From Selaginella tamariscina (taxonomy: Eukaryota; Streptophyta; Lycopodiopsida; Selaginellales; Selaginellaceae), in assembly GCA_003024785.1 (NCBI GenBank), contig PUQB01000131.1, positions 248,001-312,000 of the forward strand: a DNA stretch of 64,000 nt. The letters run 5' to 3'. Every line of letters starts with the position of its first letter. Positions within the stretch are counted from its first letter, which is position 1. The position numbers and the translations under genes are program-made. Below are positions 12,980 through 24,566 of the stretch, piece by piece. The notes beneath the pieces were generated by a model. It saw only the letters and a program-made list of their open reading frames with translations. It did not search any database and was not told the origin of the DNA.

Positions 12980-13690
12980 ATGCAACGCACGTGCGCACAC
13001 ACACACCTGTTCCTTCAACCTCACGACTTCAAGACAAGCTCGTTTTCCTTCCTAAGCTGTAACCCGTCAAAGTGGGCGTCGGCGTGGCTGACCGAGGTGG
13101 ACTAGGTCTTCTAGACAGAGGTGATACACTTCTCGAAGCCATTCTCGAAGTTGGGACCGATACTGCAGAGACTAAACCCCGGTTAACCCCGCTTAAGTAT
13201 GGATTAAACATCGATGGAATATCACTGCTCCCCATGCAGGTTGTAATGTGGGTATTACTGGTGAGACTTGCTCAGACCATCCGTTACCTTTTTACCCTTT
13301 TTATTGACCCCTCTCCACCTTGTTTATATAAAACATGTGTCATGTATATAGCTTGCATGTATACATGATACATACACATGATATATACATGTATACATGC
13401 AAGCTATACGTACATGCATACATATATACATCTATATGTATATGTATATACATACAGAAAACAGTGTATACACACACGTACCTTGTGTCAAGACCAACAG
13501 GAGGTTTACCGAGTTTATCACCCGGTCTGACATCGTTAATCCTTCTTACAGGAACTACAAAGGAACCGAGGAAGAAGAAGATGATGCAACCTTGGCACCT
13601 TTCTTAAGATTTGTAAAACATGGATCACATACTCTATACGGTTTGTTGGGGTTTGGTGCTAACGACGCATTCACAGATTTCTCATATATA
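11662..13690 (-). pseudogene. C-terminal part of a PRAF-type protein: half FYVE, coiled coil and BRX domain
   Basis: Exons at about 13690-13495, 13240-13010, 12695-12549, 12320-11945 and 11788-11662 run in the order of plant PRAF proteins (PH, RCC1 repeats, FYVE, coiled coil, BRX). Visible parts are the second half of FYVE (SLAPNPNKPYRVCDPCF), a Ser/Pro hinge (SVSPLSRRPSPPRSATPTPT), the coiled coil (VQEALAIAGEESAKCQAAKE) and the BRX end (DWVPGVYLTLCVLPSGGREL, then [18 protein letters not shown]) to a TAA at 11662. FYVE binds phosphatidylinositol 3-phosphate. The first FYVE half, RCC1 repeats and PH domain are not found upstream, where other gene fragments lie, so this is a truncated copy unless the rest is elsewhere. 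One-base losses (for example TCGGTTCC near 13572) break the frame. Splice signals and the BRX sequence are well kept. Confidence 0.75.
13346..13408. repeat. Near-perfect hairpin in an intron of the PRAF fragment
   Basis: TAGCTTGCATGTATACATG is followed after about 20 bases by its reverse complement CATGTATACATGCAAGCTA, giving a stem of at least 19 base pairs. The loop is itself rich in CATG and ATGATA. Confidence 0.85.
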
Positions 13691-13790
13691 TAGAGAGAGA
13701 GAGAAAGAGAGACATATACATACATTCATACATAAATACATGTGTGTGTGTTAGTTATCTTGAACTACATGAATGAAAATGTATATTATC

Positions 13791-14436
13791 AACAACGGAT
13801 CAAGATTTTGATGTGGCATTACCATAAATTCACACTTACTTTATTAAGGAGATTTTCTGGTTACAAGGTGTGTGAAAGAAATGTGTGTATGTGTGAGAGA
13901 GAGATTTAATTATGATTTTTTTATAATTTTAATAAACAATACATCAATTTAACTTGTATAAATAATACATGTTGTGAATTTTTTAATCATGCCAACACTA
14001 AATATTGAAGTGCAAATATTTTAAGTGTTTCATATGGGAGCCATAATATAAAGTAACTATGTTACACCTTCGCATCCCTAAGCCATGGTTGACCAAGAAA
14101 CAAGTAGAATCCCCCTCCAATGTGCATGTCAAGGATGCATGTCAAGGATGGAAGATTAAGTGTATGTGTTAATTACCTTATATTATGGTTTTCGTGTGAA
14201 ACACTTAGAATATTTACATCCTAACATTCAATATTGACATAATTAATAATTTTATAATATGTACTATTTATATAAGTTAAATCAATATATTATTTATTAG
14301 AACTATAAAAAAATCATAATTAAATCTTTCTCTCTCACACACACCTCTCTTACGCATCTTATAATTAGAGAATCTCCTTAACAAAATAAGTATAAATCTA
14401 TAGTAATGCCATATGAAAATCTTGATCTGTTGCTAA
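13791..14436. mobile_element. Foldback (long-inverted-repeat) element of about 650 bp
   Basis: The arm at about 13791-14057 is the reverse complement of about 14172-14436, diverged but collinear over more than 250 bases, around a spacer of about 115 bases holding a short direct repeat of GCATGTCAAGGATG. Arm landmarks are CAACRGATCAAGATTTT..., TTAAGGAGATT, a GTGTGTGAGAGAGA tract and TTAATTATGATTTTTTTATA. It carries no coding sequence, so it is a non-autonomous foldback or MITE-like element. It sits between the PRAF fragment and the CRINKLY4-like fragment. A partial copy occurs at 5392-5532. Confidence 0.8.
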
Positions 14437-14556
14437 TGATATGCATTTTTGAGCGTGAAGGTAGAAGCTCTCCTGTAATAAATAAAAAATGTACTTAAAA
14501 TATGTGTTATGTTATAATGCACACATGCATAACTCATATAATGCACACACACGCAC

Positions 14557-15174
14557 CTGCAAAGTTCTTCTCCCCAAAACAGATTGACTGCTTGGTAGAG
14601 GTAAATATCCCACAAACGTAGTATGTACCCGCTGACAATTGTGAAAACTGCAAGTTGCGTAGAATAAAACCTCCAAAACTACCCCAGTATATTACAATCG
14701 AATCTGCAGCTCGAATTCCATAAGAAAGAAAGGACTAGCTGTAACTGACTTAAACCGAATCAGTAAAACAAAGAGTTGATCAAAAACATTGTTTACACCA
14801 TAGCAATCGGTGTTATGACTAACTGACTGTCTCTTTAAATTCCAAGTTGGATTTGTATGAATGGTACATACGTGATGCCATCCACATCCACCGCACTGAA
14901 GTTTAACTTGGCGTATACACGTGGGAGCTTCTTGAACTTCCAACAGTTCAAGGTTGTATTCTTCATAACACCACACAAAAAAAATTATTACCCGCACAAA
15001 GATTGAGAAAACTAGAGTCATGGTCAAACTGGGAACATACATCTGCACATGTAGATCTTCTTTGCTCGTTTAAGGAGTAAACACAGCTCTCACTAAGTGC
15101 CATAGTGCACTCCCAGACACAAACATACAAAACAGAATCAAAACAAATACCATCTTCAGAAATATCTACATTAA
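14557..15174 (-). pseudogene. Fragment resembling the CRINKLY4-type receptor ectodomain (RCC1-like repeats)
   Basis: Pieces in more than one frame follow the CRINKLY4-repeat pattern, an I.AG..F.CGI strand then a short C(W/F/Y)G turn: SFLNLCAGNNFFC; VKLQCGGCGWHHVCTI ... TDCYG; VTASPFF ... GIRAADSIVIYWG; FSQLSAGTYYVCGIF ... SICFGE. In CRINKLY4-like receptor kinases these repeats form an extracellular beta-propeller. No kinase domain, membrane segment or signal peptide is visible. The last piece ends at a GCAG|GTGCGTGTGTG donor (14557) and is followed by the foldback element. The call rests on a weak repeat pattern; another RCC1-like protein is possible. Confidence 0.42.
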
Positions 15175-15227
15175 CATACAAAACAGAATCAAAACAAATA
15201 TCATCTTTAGAAATATCTACATTAACA
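15122..15227. repeat. Tandem duplication, period 52 bp
   Basis: ACATACAAAACAGAATC...AAATATCTACATTA occurs twice in direct succession with only a few substitutions. On the minus strand it repeats DISEDGICFDSVLYV at the upstream edge of the CRINKLY4-like fragment. Confidence 0.85.
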
Positions 15228-15854
15228 AAATAAATAAATAATTCAGTTCATGCATGCAGTGTGTGGCATGTGTTCTCATATGTATCCTATTACTGTACAG
15301 CAACTTATGAAAATAAAATGCAAAAAGGAACGCTCACATATGTATATATAACAGACACGTCTCATGTTATATTTACAGATTACCTAGTCATAACGATTCG
15401 CTAGTTTGACCATCGACTCAGTAGTTGTCTTGCCATTTCGGTATACTTTATCCCTAGGAGTTATATACAGAGGCACGTCTGAAGAATAATATCACTCATA
15501 AGCATATGTATACAAGCCCATTTTTATACATATATTTAATGTATGTGTGTATATATTTATACCTGTTTCATCCGTCCTGAACAGTGCATTTATGAGATAA
15601 CTTGATGTCTGTAGACTGCTTGCTTAGCAAAGCTGCATGTTCCATGTTGTTAGACCACACGGACTATGTATCTCTCCCAGGACCGACCTCTGGTGGAGAT
15701 CGTACAACAACACCTAAAAACTCAACTTTCTGTTAAGGATGTATATATATGTCACATGACATACATAGAAAATAGAACAAAGGCTTACTTACCTTGTCTT
15801 TTGACTGGCAAAGCAAATTTCCCATGCTACCTCCATCTATGAGTTTTGAGTTAG

Positions 15855-15890
<36 letters not shown>

Positions 15891-16885
15891 GTGGTGCCCT
15901 CCACAATCATAGACAGCACACTATGATAATAAGCTATGATATAAGTATATGTCTATGAAGTAGATGGTACATGACAATCTCTCTCTCTCTCGGGTGAGTG
16001 ATTCAGACCTGCGTCATAGCAGAGAAAAAGAGCGATTGCAACTGGATTACACGACATGTCATGTGGAACTTGGTTCACTCCCGACAGCCTGGAGTATTAT
16101 CTTGATAAAATTACCAATATTATCACCAAACATAATATGAATATGAGTGTGATATGAATTATATCAATAAAAAGAAGTTCTTACCTCCGAAGTCGAGATT
16201 GTTCCATTATCCCCATTCGGCAGGCAGTGGTTCAAAGTGGTGAAGATGAAAACACCTGGTTTCAGGAATAACTTCACTTATAATGCATACGTATACTAAC
16301 GCATATCTAGGATTTGTCTGAGATTTGTGTGGGCAAGTACATATGTATCATACGTAGTATGCATGTATATCTATGTAATATACCTGTTTCGTCCCAAGCG
16401 GACAAAATCCAGCCATAGCGGAGAAGAACAGCGTTTTCGGCGGGATTATACGACAATGTACGCGGAACTTGGTTCGCTCCCGACGAGCCTGGCTTTCGAA
16501 TCGCAATAAGAGGATTATCCTGATAAACAGATAAAATTATCACGAATATGAGTGCGATGTGAGTTATACCGGAAGAAGGAAAGAACTTAAGACGATCTAA
16601 CAAAATAATGTTCAGGTAATAAATCCATAGATGTTGTGCCTATATATGTGCACTAACATGGCGTTTCCCATATCCAGATTCGTATGGTCTTGTCCTGCAC
16701 AAGCAGAAATAAGTTTACACATACAAATGCACATACATGCATACCTCTGAATTGGAGACAATTATATTCCGGTGTGCGTGAAATATAACACATGATACGT
16801 TGTTCACGTGGCCTCTCAATGCGTGGACTTTCCATGCCTTCGTATCTGAATTGGACAATGTCATGCACATACAAATCTATACGTG

Positions 16886-16889
<4 letters not shown>

Positions 16890-16942
<53 letters not shown>
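16890..16942. repeat. (CA)n microsatellite at a 5' splice site
   Basis: About 26 CA units abut the exon edge at 16946; on the coding (minus) strand the intron reads GTACGTGTGTGTG and continues as a long GT run. Confidence 0.9.
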
Positions 16943-16944
<2 letters not shown>

Positions 16945-17103
16945 ACCATTCATTCGCCAGAGCTTGACCTGGCGGTCATCGTTTCTGGAGACAATTAGTG
17001 GTAAGCTCGGAGTCCAGTTAACTCCCCAAGCATGGCCTTCGAGAAGTACTTCACAGCTGCATCACCACCTAACGCAGAATTGGAGTAATTGTGTGTGTGT
17101 GTG

Positions 17104-17111
<8 letters not shown>

Positions 17112-17148
<37 letters not shown>

Positions 17149-17159
17149 TATATATATAT

Positions 17160-17203
<44 letters not shown>

Positions 17204-17204
17204 T
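17112..17204. repeat. (AT)n and (TAGA)n microsatellites
   Basis: Two AT runs are followed by about eleven TAGA units, all inside one intron of the alpha-COP copy. The long tyrosine/isoleucine/serine-rich open frames here are translations of these repeats. Confidence 0.9.
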
Positions 17205-17367
17205 ATATGTAATATAGCACAACGAATGACATAAAGTACCTCGCTGCTCATTTGTGTGAGTACGAGAACGGTCTTTCGTAAAGCACTTATATCCCACACA
17301 CGGACAGTTTGGTCGAGAGAAACCGATACCACCAAGTCCTATTTGTACCATGTTACGTATAATAATA

Positions 17368-17405
<38 letters not shown>

Positions 17406-17673
17406 AGCATTTGTCTAACGTGAAACGAAGACACATTATGCAGTGGTTATGGCCAGTAAGAACGGAGATGCATGTCCGTGACTGCCAATTCCAGATTCGG
17501 ATTTAAATCGATCGGCAAAAACATAAAATGCGGTGTTTATAAGTGAAATAGAAAGAAATACATCAAAAATTCAAATTTTCACACAGAATAAAATGGGATT
17601 AAAGGGATTTTACGAGAAAACTCACCAATGCCTTTTGTTTTCTATAGTGTCCGAGTGTTTTAGGCTCCTCCAT

Positions 17674-20600
17674 CTAAATACACATAAATGCAGCAGAAAT
17701 ACATACATGTGAAAACATACAGATTTTCTATATAAAAGAATAAAAGAAACGAAGTAGATGCTTACCCTTCGCCTCTTTGTAGAGCCGCCTCGGGTCTCTT
17801 CTCTAAACCTACGAAGAACCCTAGCTAGTCACGTTCAACCGTGCGAATTAAAGTGTATACAGTTGGCACAGAGATACGTTATGATTATAGAATTTTTTTT
17901 TTTATCACTTCAACATAGTATATTCTATGGTATATTTAACAATTTTATTTTTGCAAATATTCATATAAAATGTTAGGAATATGCTAAATATATTACAATG
18001 TTAGAATATTATGATTATGCTATGTATTTAAATCTATTTTAAATTTAGATTCTTTTGTAGATGTGTATGCTTGTAAATATATATATGTGCAAATTTATTT
18101 TTGTAAATATTTATAACTAGGTTATATACTAAGTGTATACTTTGTATATATTAATTATTTTTATATCTTACATATACATTGTAAGTAATTGAGAAGTAAA
18201 GTATAAAGATAAATTATATAGTCTTGAAATTCATTATTAAATAATAATGTTTATATATATTCAAACATATATGTTGTTTGCTAGTTAACATTTGTGCTTA
18301 TATATTTATTAAATATATCATATATATTTTATGTTTTTGCATTTATTTGTTAATTTTTTTTATTAACAAAAATTGAAAATCTTAACAATTTATTTTGATT
18401 CTTTAAGTATTTTTTTATTTTATTTTTTAATATTAAATCTGGACCATTGATTTGTTTTCTATTTGCAGATTACTTGAGGTTTACAACACTAATCAAAATC
18501 AAAATATGTAATAAATAGGATATTTTTATATTTGCACTAATAATACATAGTATTTAGATTGTGAGTAATTGAGTGAAACACTATATTAAATATATAAATC
18601 ATTAAAAATTCTGAATTATAATAAAATATTAATTTATAGGACGTATGAAGAACATATATATACATTTATAAATTTAGATGCATGCACATTTATGCATCAA
18701 AGGAATTTGAATTTTAAATAAATTTAAATATATGTATATATGTAAATTTATGCATCAAATATTCAAATATTTCAATTCTCATAAATAAAACTTCAATATA
18801 TTAAATTTATATGTATAACAGAGGACTAAAACAAACTTTTTCAAAGTATAATATATATATGCCTTTTCCAATATAATTTAACTAATGTTTATTCCTTAAA
18901 TATTTGTTTATAAGCATAGTAATTAAATATAGAATAGCAAAATATTGTAACACTTCTCCTTGAGCCTTTTTGTTATATTTCTGTTTACGTTGATATAAGC
19001 TATTGTACTAGGTATAAATTACATATATACACACACACACACACAGCTCTGCGGTGTGCATACGTGTACAATGTACGTGGGCTCTTTAGGGATTTCGTTA
19101 GCAGCCTTCATGTTTAAGGTTTTGTATTATTGTTTAACTTAAATTCTCTTAAATTTACTTAACGTTTTCTATTAATAAGGTTTCTCAATTCTCTTATCTT
19201 TTCTTAAACTCACATGTTTAGTGTTTTAGGTTATCGCTGCCTTAACTTTGAGACTTTAGATTAATTTATATTTTTTGTTTCTTCATGTTTAAGCTTTTGT
19301 AACTTTACTTAATTTATTCTTAAGCAGATCAATTTGATTTACCTTTTCTTTTCTAAACTAATTTACATGTTTTATTTAAAAATACAATATTTAAAAAAGT
19401 TTTTTAATTTTTCACATATTAGAAAGGCAAATATATATATATTGATATTTTAAGAATATGCTAATGTTTAATGTTAAATTTAATGTTATTTACATAGATT
19501 AAGTAATTATCTAGTCATAATTTTCAAAGTAATATAGTCAATCAAAACAATGGAGGTCAACGTAATGAATCATTCTTGTGCATATTAAGCCCTAGTGCAT
19601 CTTTGATATACACTTGGCTACATGGTTTTTGACGATGATTGTAATGATGATAATGCTTTAATTTTAAAAGTTATACTATAGAAAAATAATAATTTCATAA
19701 AAATTAAATCTGTTTCCCACAACATCCCTATGTAATTGTATTTCTTTTGGTTTGTATATCAAGAATTGTAAGTTTTATTAGATCATTTAATTTTTATCTT
19801 TGTTGCACAAATGTGTAGATTTTCAATGATTTTATTATTTGATAATGATTCAAATGTGTAAAATTTCGATGATTATGTTGATTGGTAATGATTCCAATGT
19901 GTTTTTTAATAATTAATCCTTAGTTAAACAATGCTTATTACTTTTAATATATTTTAACAAAATCTTACACATCTTTACAATCTTATAAGGTATTTCAGTA
20001 CATGACATTGACAGCATATAATCTTAAATTTATTTATAATGCTCTCATGATTAAGTTGTTAATATTATTTAAATCATAATTAATTGAAGCAATCCAAAAC
20101 AATTTATAATTTCATGGTCACTCCTTCAATGCTTCATTTTTCACGATTAGAAATAGTTCCTTTTGTAATTTATTTATTTACACATAGAGAAGTTTAATGC
20201 TATGTGCCTTACACATATTGCACCAATGATTCTCATTTTTGGGTGGTGTTTATCTTAATAATCATTCATAGCAAGAGTATTGTGCATAATGTATTGAGTA
20301 GTTTAAACAAGAGTATATAAATTTATTTAAATTTAACTTATGCACAATGTATTAAGCAATTTAAACAAGAATATGTAATTTTGTTTATGGGATAAAGCAT
20401 CTACTTTACACTGTTGTGAATATGGTCGATATGTGATGACAAAAGTGAACTTCAACACATTATAAAATGTTACTAGAATAAAAATATATTATTAAACTTG
20501 AAATTTTTTATTTCATATGTATTAAGCCCTCGAACATAAATATAAAATATAGATGTTATGAAATTATTAACTACTATAAAACTCGAAATTGTAAAAATTT

Positions 20601-20837
20601 TATCATTTTAAGAATTCCAAATATAACAAGGTTGATTTGTTTTTGAGAGCACATGTGAAGCCATACTCAATATCGATTAGTAATGTAAAACTTGTTAAAA
20701 AATGAATAACAAATGAATTATTGACAATGTAAACTATTATTATTTATATGACTAACAAACATGTTGTTATACATCACATACTTTATAAGCATATGAATTA
20801 TAATTAGGGGAGTTAAACATGGTAGATATATGTAGAA
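17674..20837. other. AT-rich intergenic stretch
   Basis: Nothing coding is supported over about 3 kb. The sequence is strongly AT-rich with a short (CA)n run near 19029-19044 and scattered ATATAT tracts. A CCCTAG-type motif near 17818 lies upstream of the alpha-COP copy and could be a relic promoter element. Confidence 0.6.
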
Positions 20838-22146
20838 ACACCCCTAGGGTTACCCTAACCCACGCCTTAAACCCCTCATGTTAGGGTGTAGGGGTCAATG
20901 GGTAGATTGGTTCAAACTCACCAAATATATTCTTGTTGAGAACAATTTTGTGCTAACCCACTTTACAAAGGGGTCTCTCACTTACAAGTTCCTAAGGGTT
21001 TACATAGGGATTTTAGAGGTGTCATTTGTGAGTCATATTTGTGGCACCCACTGTAACTCTTGAATCTGAAGGGTTATGGCGAGATAGCCAACATCTTGGG
21101 AAACAATGTCACATAAAAATGTAACACTAGGTTAGATGGCACATAGTACAACGCCAGATGCACACCCTTTGGGATTGTCTCATGGGTTTAATGTCGAACC
21201 TCGCACGAGGTCACAATTTGGAGATCGGAGTCGTAGGTCATGTGAGCGGAGGTATGGCGACAGAGAGAGATGGCCAGAACGCAAGGAGTTGATGTGTGCA
21301 CTATGAAGAGGTCCACACCCACTCTACCGATACTCATGGGTATCCTTAATTAAATCAATGTTGGAGGTGCAAGCACCCGACACCGCACGGGTAATGGGTA
21401 GACCCCCTATCGGCCCGACACCAATCCCCGCATTGTAGGTGAATCAAGTAATAGTAGTATTACCAGGACGAAACGACAAGACGAACACAATGCCGCAGGC
21501 TTCCTTAGTGGACGAAACAAGTCAACCGCACATACATAGAACCATGGGAACGTGGAGGCACCGTAAGAGGGAATGGGCAACAAAACCCACAGTATTAAAG
21601 CAGTGGGTAAGGAAGCAAATCGACATGCCGACCGCTCAAGAACCGGCGAAGCCCAACTAGGACCAAGGATCGTAGGGAACAGCGAGGAGGCGGAAACGCC
21701 CCACCTTCAGCATGGGAGAGACCAAGGCATTGATAGGGCAAGAGGAGCCACTTATTTCAGCCGCGTGATGGGGGGATTGGCCACAAGGATTAGCAAGGCC
21801 CCGACCAAGAAGCACTACAACCACATTGGACTACGTGAACGACGTGCTGACCATTCTGGTTTGTATGGCAAGTCGCACTATTAGTGAGGTGATTATAAAC
21901 GGAGGGTCGGTAGTGAACGTCATGTCAACGGAACTCCATCGTGAGCTAGGTATGCCAACCCCGGAGCCTATTCCCTTCCAAGTACGTATGGCAAATCAAG
22001 TCGAGGTAACACCCAAGGGCATCCTAAGGACAGTAGAAGTTGAGATCCAAACTATGATAAACGTCGTCGTCCTCGACATGCACATTGGACAAATAAGATT
22101 CCCCACTAGGAGGGGAATGAGGTGTGTGTCCATAAGCCAAGTTTAG
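20838..22146 (+). mobile_element. Decayed LTR retrotransposon, 5' end and gag/protease-like region
   Basis: Base composition shifts abruptly to GC-rich. A TG-starting segment near 20879 and TGGCACCCACTGTAACT near 21044 look like LTR end and primer-site region. Two overlapping open stretches follow. The second (21826-22140) carries IINGGSVVNVMSTELHRELG and PFQVRMANQVEVTPKGI, the spacing of a retroviral-type aspartic protease in which the catalytic Asp is replaced (NGGS instead of D[ST]G). No reverse transcriptase follows directly. The first 35 bases match, inverted, sequence near 33760, so a second element of this family lies there in opposite orientation. Confidence 0.5.
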
Positions 22147-22596
22147 GCTCCCGCACAAAGATTCAAAGCGCTAGAATACCATGCGCCAGGCAAGCGTAGA
22201 GGATGGGACGAGGGCATAACGGTGACCTCTGGTGACTATCCTCCAGGCTCGACCTGCGTAAGGCAGGAGGCCCCTCACCAGAGAAAGCACTGCATGGGCG
22301 GACCAAGGATTGCAGGGGGAGCACCTGAAGCATGAAACAATACAGACACAGTACGGGAGCACAAGAACTGATTCACCGACCATTGTTGTGTGTGTGTTCT
22401 GTACATAACCTGCAAAAACAACATTAGAAAAAGATGTGTGTGTAAAGCAGAGTATTGGCCTTCCCAGAATAAGTTTTCTAATAAAGTATTTAAAAACGAA
22501 GGAATGAGTATTTTCCAAAGAAGGCATAGTAAAAGTGAGATACATAAACTTTTCCTGGTGTAAAAATTAATAATTTATAATTATTAATTTTCATAT
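22147..22596. other. Transition sequence downstream of the orphan gene
   Basis: The GC-rich half (to about 22380) looks like more retrotransposon remnant. The AT-rich part just before 22596 contains AAAATTAATAATTATAAATTATTAATTTT, an AT hairpin immediately beyond the stop of the minus-strand orphan gene, which may serve its 3' end. Confidence 0.4.
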
Positions 22597-23060
22597 TTAT
22601 GTTTTCTTCTCGTCTTTGCTGTTCTTAAACCCAAACTCAAATTCTGGACTGTTCACCTTCCGAAAGAACAGATCAACACTCTGTGCTGCGGATGAAATTG
22701 CAAGATTACTCTTCTGAATTTCTATAATGATTAAAAACAAAACAGTTTGTTATAATAAAAAATGAAAATAGTCATTTTAAATAAGGAATTAAATTTTTTA
22801 AATGAAAACTTAAAATTACCTTGAGATGTCTTGATGATTGAAACTGACACATCAGAAATCTTTAAGTCCTCGATGGTGTGTGTTAGATTTGTCAAGTCGC
22901 GATCCAGACCGTGTCCAATTTGAATCAAACCGTGATTCAGACCGTGTCCAATTTGATTCAGACCCTGTCCAATTTGACTCAAACCTGTTTGTAAGCAGTA
23001 TCCGCAATAGATCGCAGTACCAGCCGGAATTAAAACAGGCATAAGCTCATAAGACACCAT
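22597..23060 (-). CDS. Intact two-exon gene for a 121-residue protein of unknown family
   Basis: Exon 1 (23060-22820) and exon 2 (22721-22597) join in frame across a 98-base GT-AG intron and give exactly 121 codons plus TAA. The N-terminus is hydrophobic (VLIPAGTAIYCGYC). Next come imperfect repeats of GLxQIGH/Q (GLSQIGQ, GLNQIGH, GLNH, GLIQIGH, GLDRDL), which would make an amphipathic helix, then THTIEDLKISDVSVSIIKTS and a polar, Lys-rich end (FGFKNSKDEKKT). I recognise no family. A TATATAAAA box lies about 30-45 bases before the ATG. It is one of the few genes here with no frame break and lies inside a region of decayed retrotransposons. Function unknown; the spaced hydrophobic heptads suggest membrane association or a coiled coil. 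Confidence 0.6.
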
Positions 23061-23086
23061 GATCCAAGCCTTAATTACTCCCTGCC

Positions 23087-23103
23087 CTACCTTTTATATA
23101 AAA
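23087..23103 (-). promoter_or_regulatory. TATA box of the orphan gene
   Basis: On the minus strand TTTTTATATAAAAGG lies about 30-45 bases upstream of the ATG at 23060, implying a very short 5' untranslated region if it is used. Confidence 0.45.
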
Positions 23104-24500
23104 AGAAAAACTAACGTGGCATAGATTTAGGGCCACGTGGATTGACGTTCGTTTATTATTATTTTGTAATATTTCAATTACAATTATTAAAATTGAGTGG
23201 ATATTAAAATTATTAACATTGAGTGGATATTTTAGTTTGGGTGCAAAAGATAATATAGTTTAAAATATTTATAAATATTTGGTTATGAATGTATAAGTAT
23301 AACTTTTTAATAAAATTCATCACCAGGTTAAGCATAGGTTTCAATAATAACATTATTTTATCTTATACAATTTATCTAAGCCAGCTTTAGAATATTCTAA
23401 GCATATACTAGTATTAAAATATTCTTCAATGTAATATACATGCTATAACATATATATGTACGTACAATTGGCACATCCAATATGTTATATTTACCATTTT
23501 GAATACTTTATTATTTATTTATCCATTGAGTTGGCTCTATAAGTATTAATTTATAAGTTTTAATACATAAATTTGGCTGAGAATTTTTCTTATTAATATA
23601 AATTTATATAGAGACCTTATCAATATATTTAAATAATTAAATAATTTTAAATAGAGCTTACAAATGTTTTACATAAAAAAAACAGAGAAAAAGCCAATGC
23701 TAATTCAAATTCAAATTATATTTAAATATTGTCATATGAATATATTAAAATATTAAATACTATGCATAATGTTTTAATGATATTTCATACATTCTTTTTT
23801 GTAGTGTCACTACTGACGTAGTGGATGAGATTCTTTCTAATTTTCTTATATACTGATCCCGAGAAAGATAAATTATTGACAAAATTTAAATTTTAAATTT
23901 TGATTTTTCTATTGCCAAAGTTTAAATTTTAAATTTTGATTTTTCTATTGCCAAAGTTTAAATTTTAAATTTTGATTTTTCTATTGTCAAAGTTTAAATT
24001 TTAAATTTTGATTTTTCTATTGACAAAGTTTAAATTTTAAATTTTTATCAAAATCTAGTCCACCACAAATAAACTATATATATAAACATTCAATATTATA
24101 GTTTCTTCTTTAATTTATAAAGTTTTATTGTAGTTAATTTTCCCAGAAGATTGGGTTCTATTGTAAGAATATACAAAACATTAAATTGATAAGATATTTG
24201 AATTATTAATGAACAATAAAATATAATTTTAATTATGTTTTTAATAATGAACAATAAAATATAATTTTAACTAAAATCTAAAATATTAAATAGTACATAT
24301 TAAATTATACTAGTTTCATTGGAGTTATCTTAATTAAATAAAAACCCTAAGCATATTCTGTCCGAAAAAGCATATTCTGTCCAAAAGGGCACAATTCGAC
24401 ATCTTTGTTAGACACGTCACCCATCGTATCTGAAAGATAATGCTTGAATTAAGTCACATACATAATAATCATTTATATTAAATAACAAAAGTGATGTATC
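23104..24500. other. AT-rich stretch with tandem repeats
   Basis: No gene is supported. It contains a 36-bp tandem array (listed separately) and a doubled AATGAACAATAAAATATAATTTTAA (about 24207 and 24246). Confidence 0.6.
23881..24041. repeat. 36-bp tandem repeat, about 4.5 copies
   Basis: The unit is TTTAAATTTTAAATTTTG followed by ATTTTTCTATTGCCAAAG. Copies differ mainly at one base of the ATTGnCAAAG block (C, C, T, A), so the array can be ordered. Confidence 0.92.
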
Positions 24501-24566
24501 TTTCTTTCTTTAAATTATATATAATCACTTAATCTAAATAAATAGACTCTGTATTGCCAATCTAAG

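Larger units (their letters stand above)
15384..17673 (-). pseudogene. Scrambled coatomer alpha-subunit (alpha-COP) copy
   Basis: On the minus strand, segments of the alpha-COP WD40 propeller and following region are recognisable: [12 protein letters not shown] (about 17470), VSLDQTVRVWDISALRK (17.3 kb), [19 protein letters not shown] (17.0 kb), TKAWKVHALRGHVNNVS (16.8 kb), DKTIRIW (16.69 kb), QVPRTLSYNPAENAVLL (16.45 kb), VFIFTTLNHCLPNGDNG (16.24 kb), a degenerate second copy of the PRTLSYNP exon (16.1 kb), GSMGNLLCQSKDK (15.8 kb), NNMEHAALLSKQ (15.65 kb) and DVPLYITPRDK (15.46 kb). The usual N-terminus and about 70 residues after the propeller are missing. The order shows a partial duplication: the first copy jumps from ENAVLL to AWDETG by internal deletion; the second lacks the VFIFTTLNH exon. 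TGA at the DGxETG junction and several frame breaks support loss of function. Alpha-COP is the COPI cargo-binding subunit, so a functional gene should exist elsewhere. Confidence 0.75.

Noticed and set aside
16883-17351. Long open frames rich in Thr/His, Cys/Val or Tyr/Ile/Ser.
   Set aside because: They are translations of (CA)n, (TG)n, (AT)n and (TAGA)n microsatellites inside introns of the alpha-COP copy, not genes.
23881-24041. Regularly spaced 36-bp repeat as a CRISPR-like array.
   Set aside because: Copies are contiguous without unique spacers, and the setting is a plant nuclear genome; it is a simple tandem repeat.
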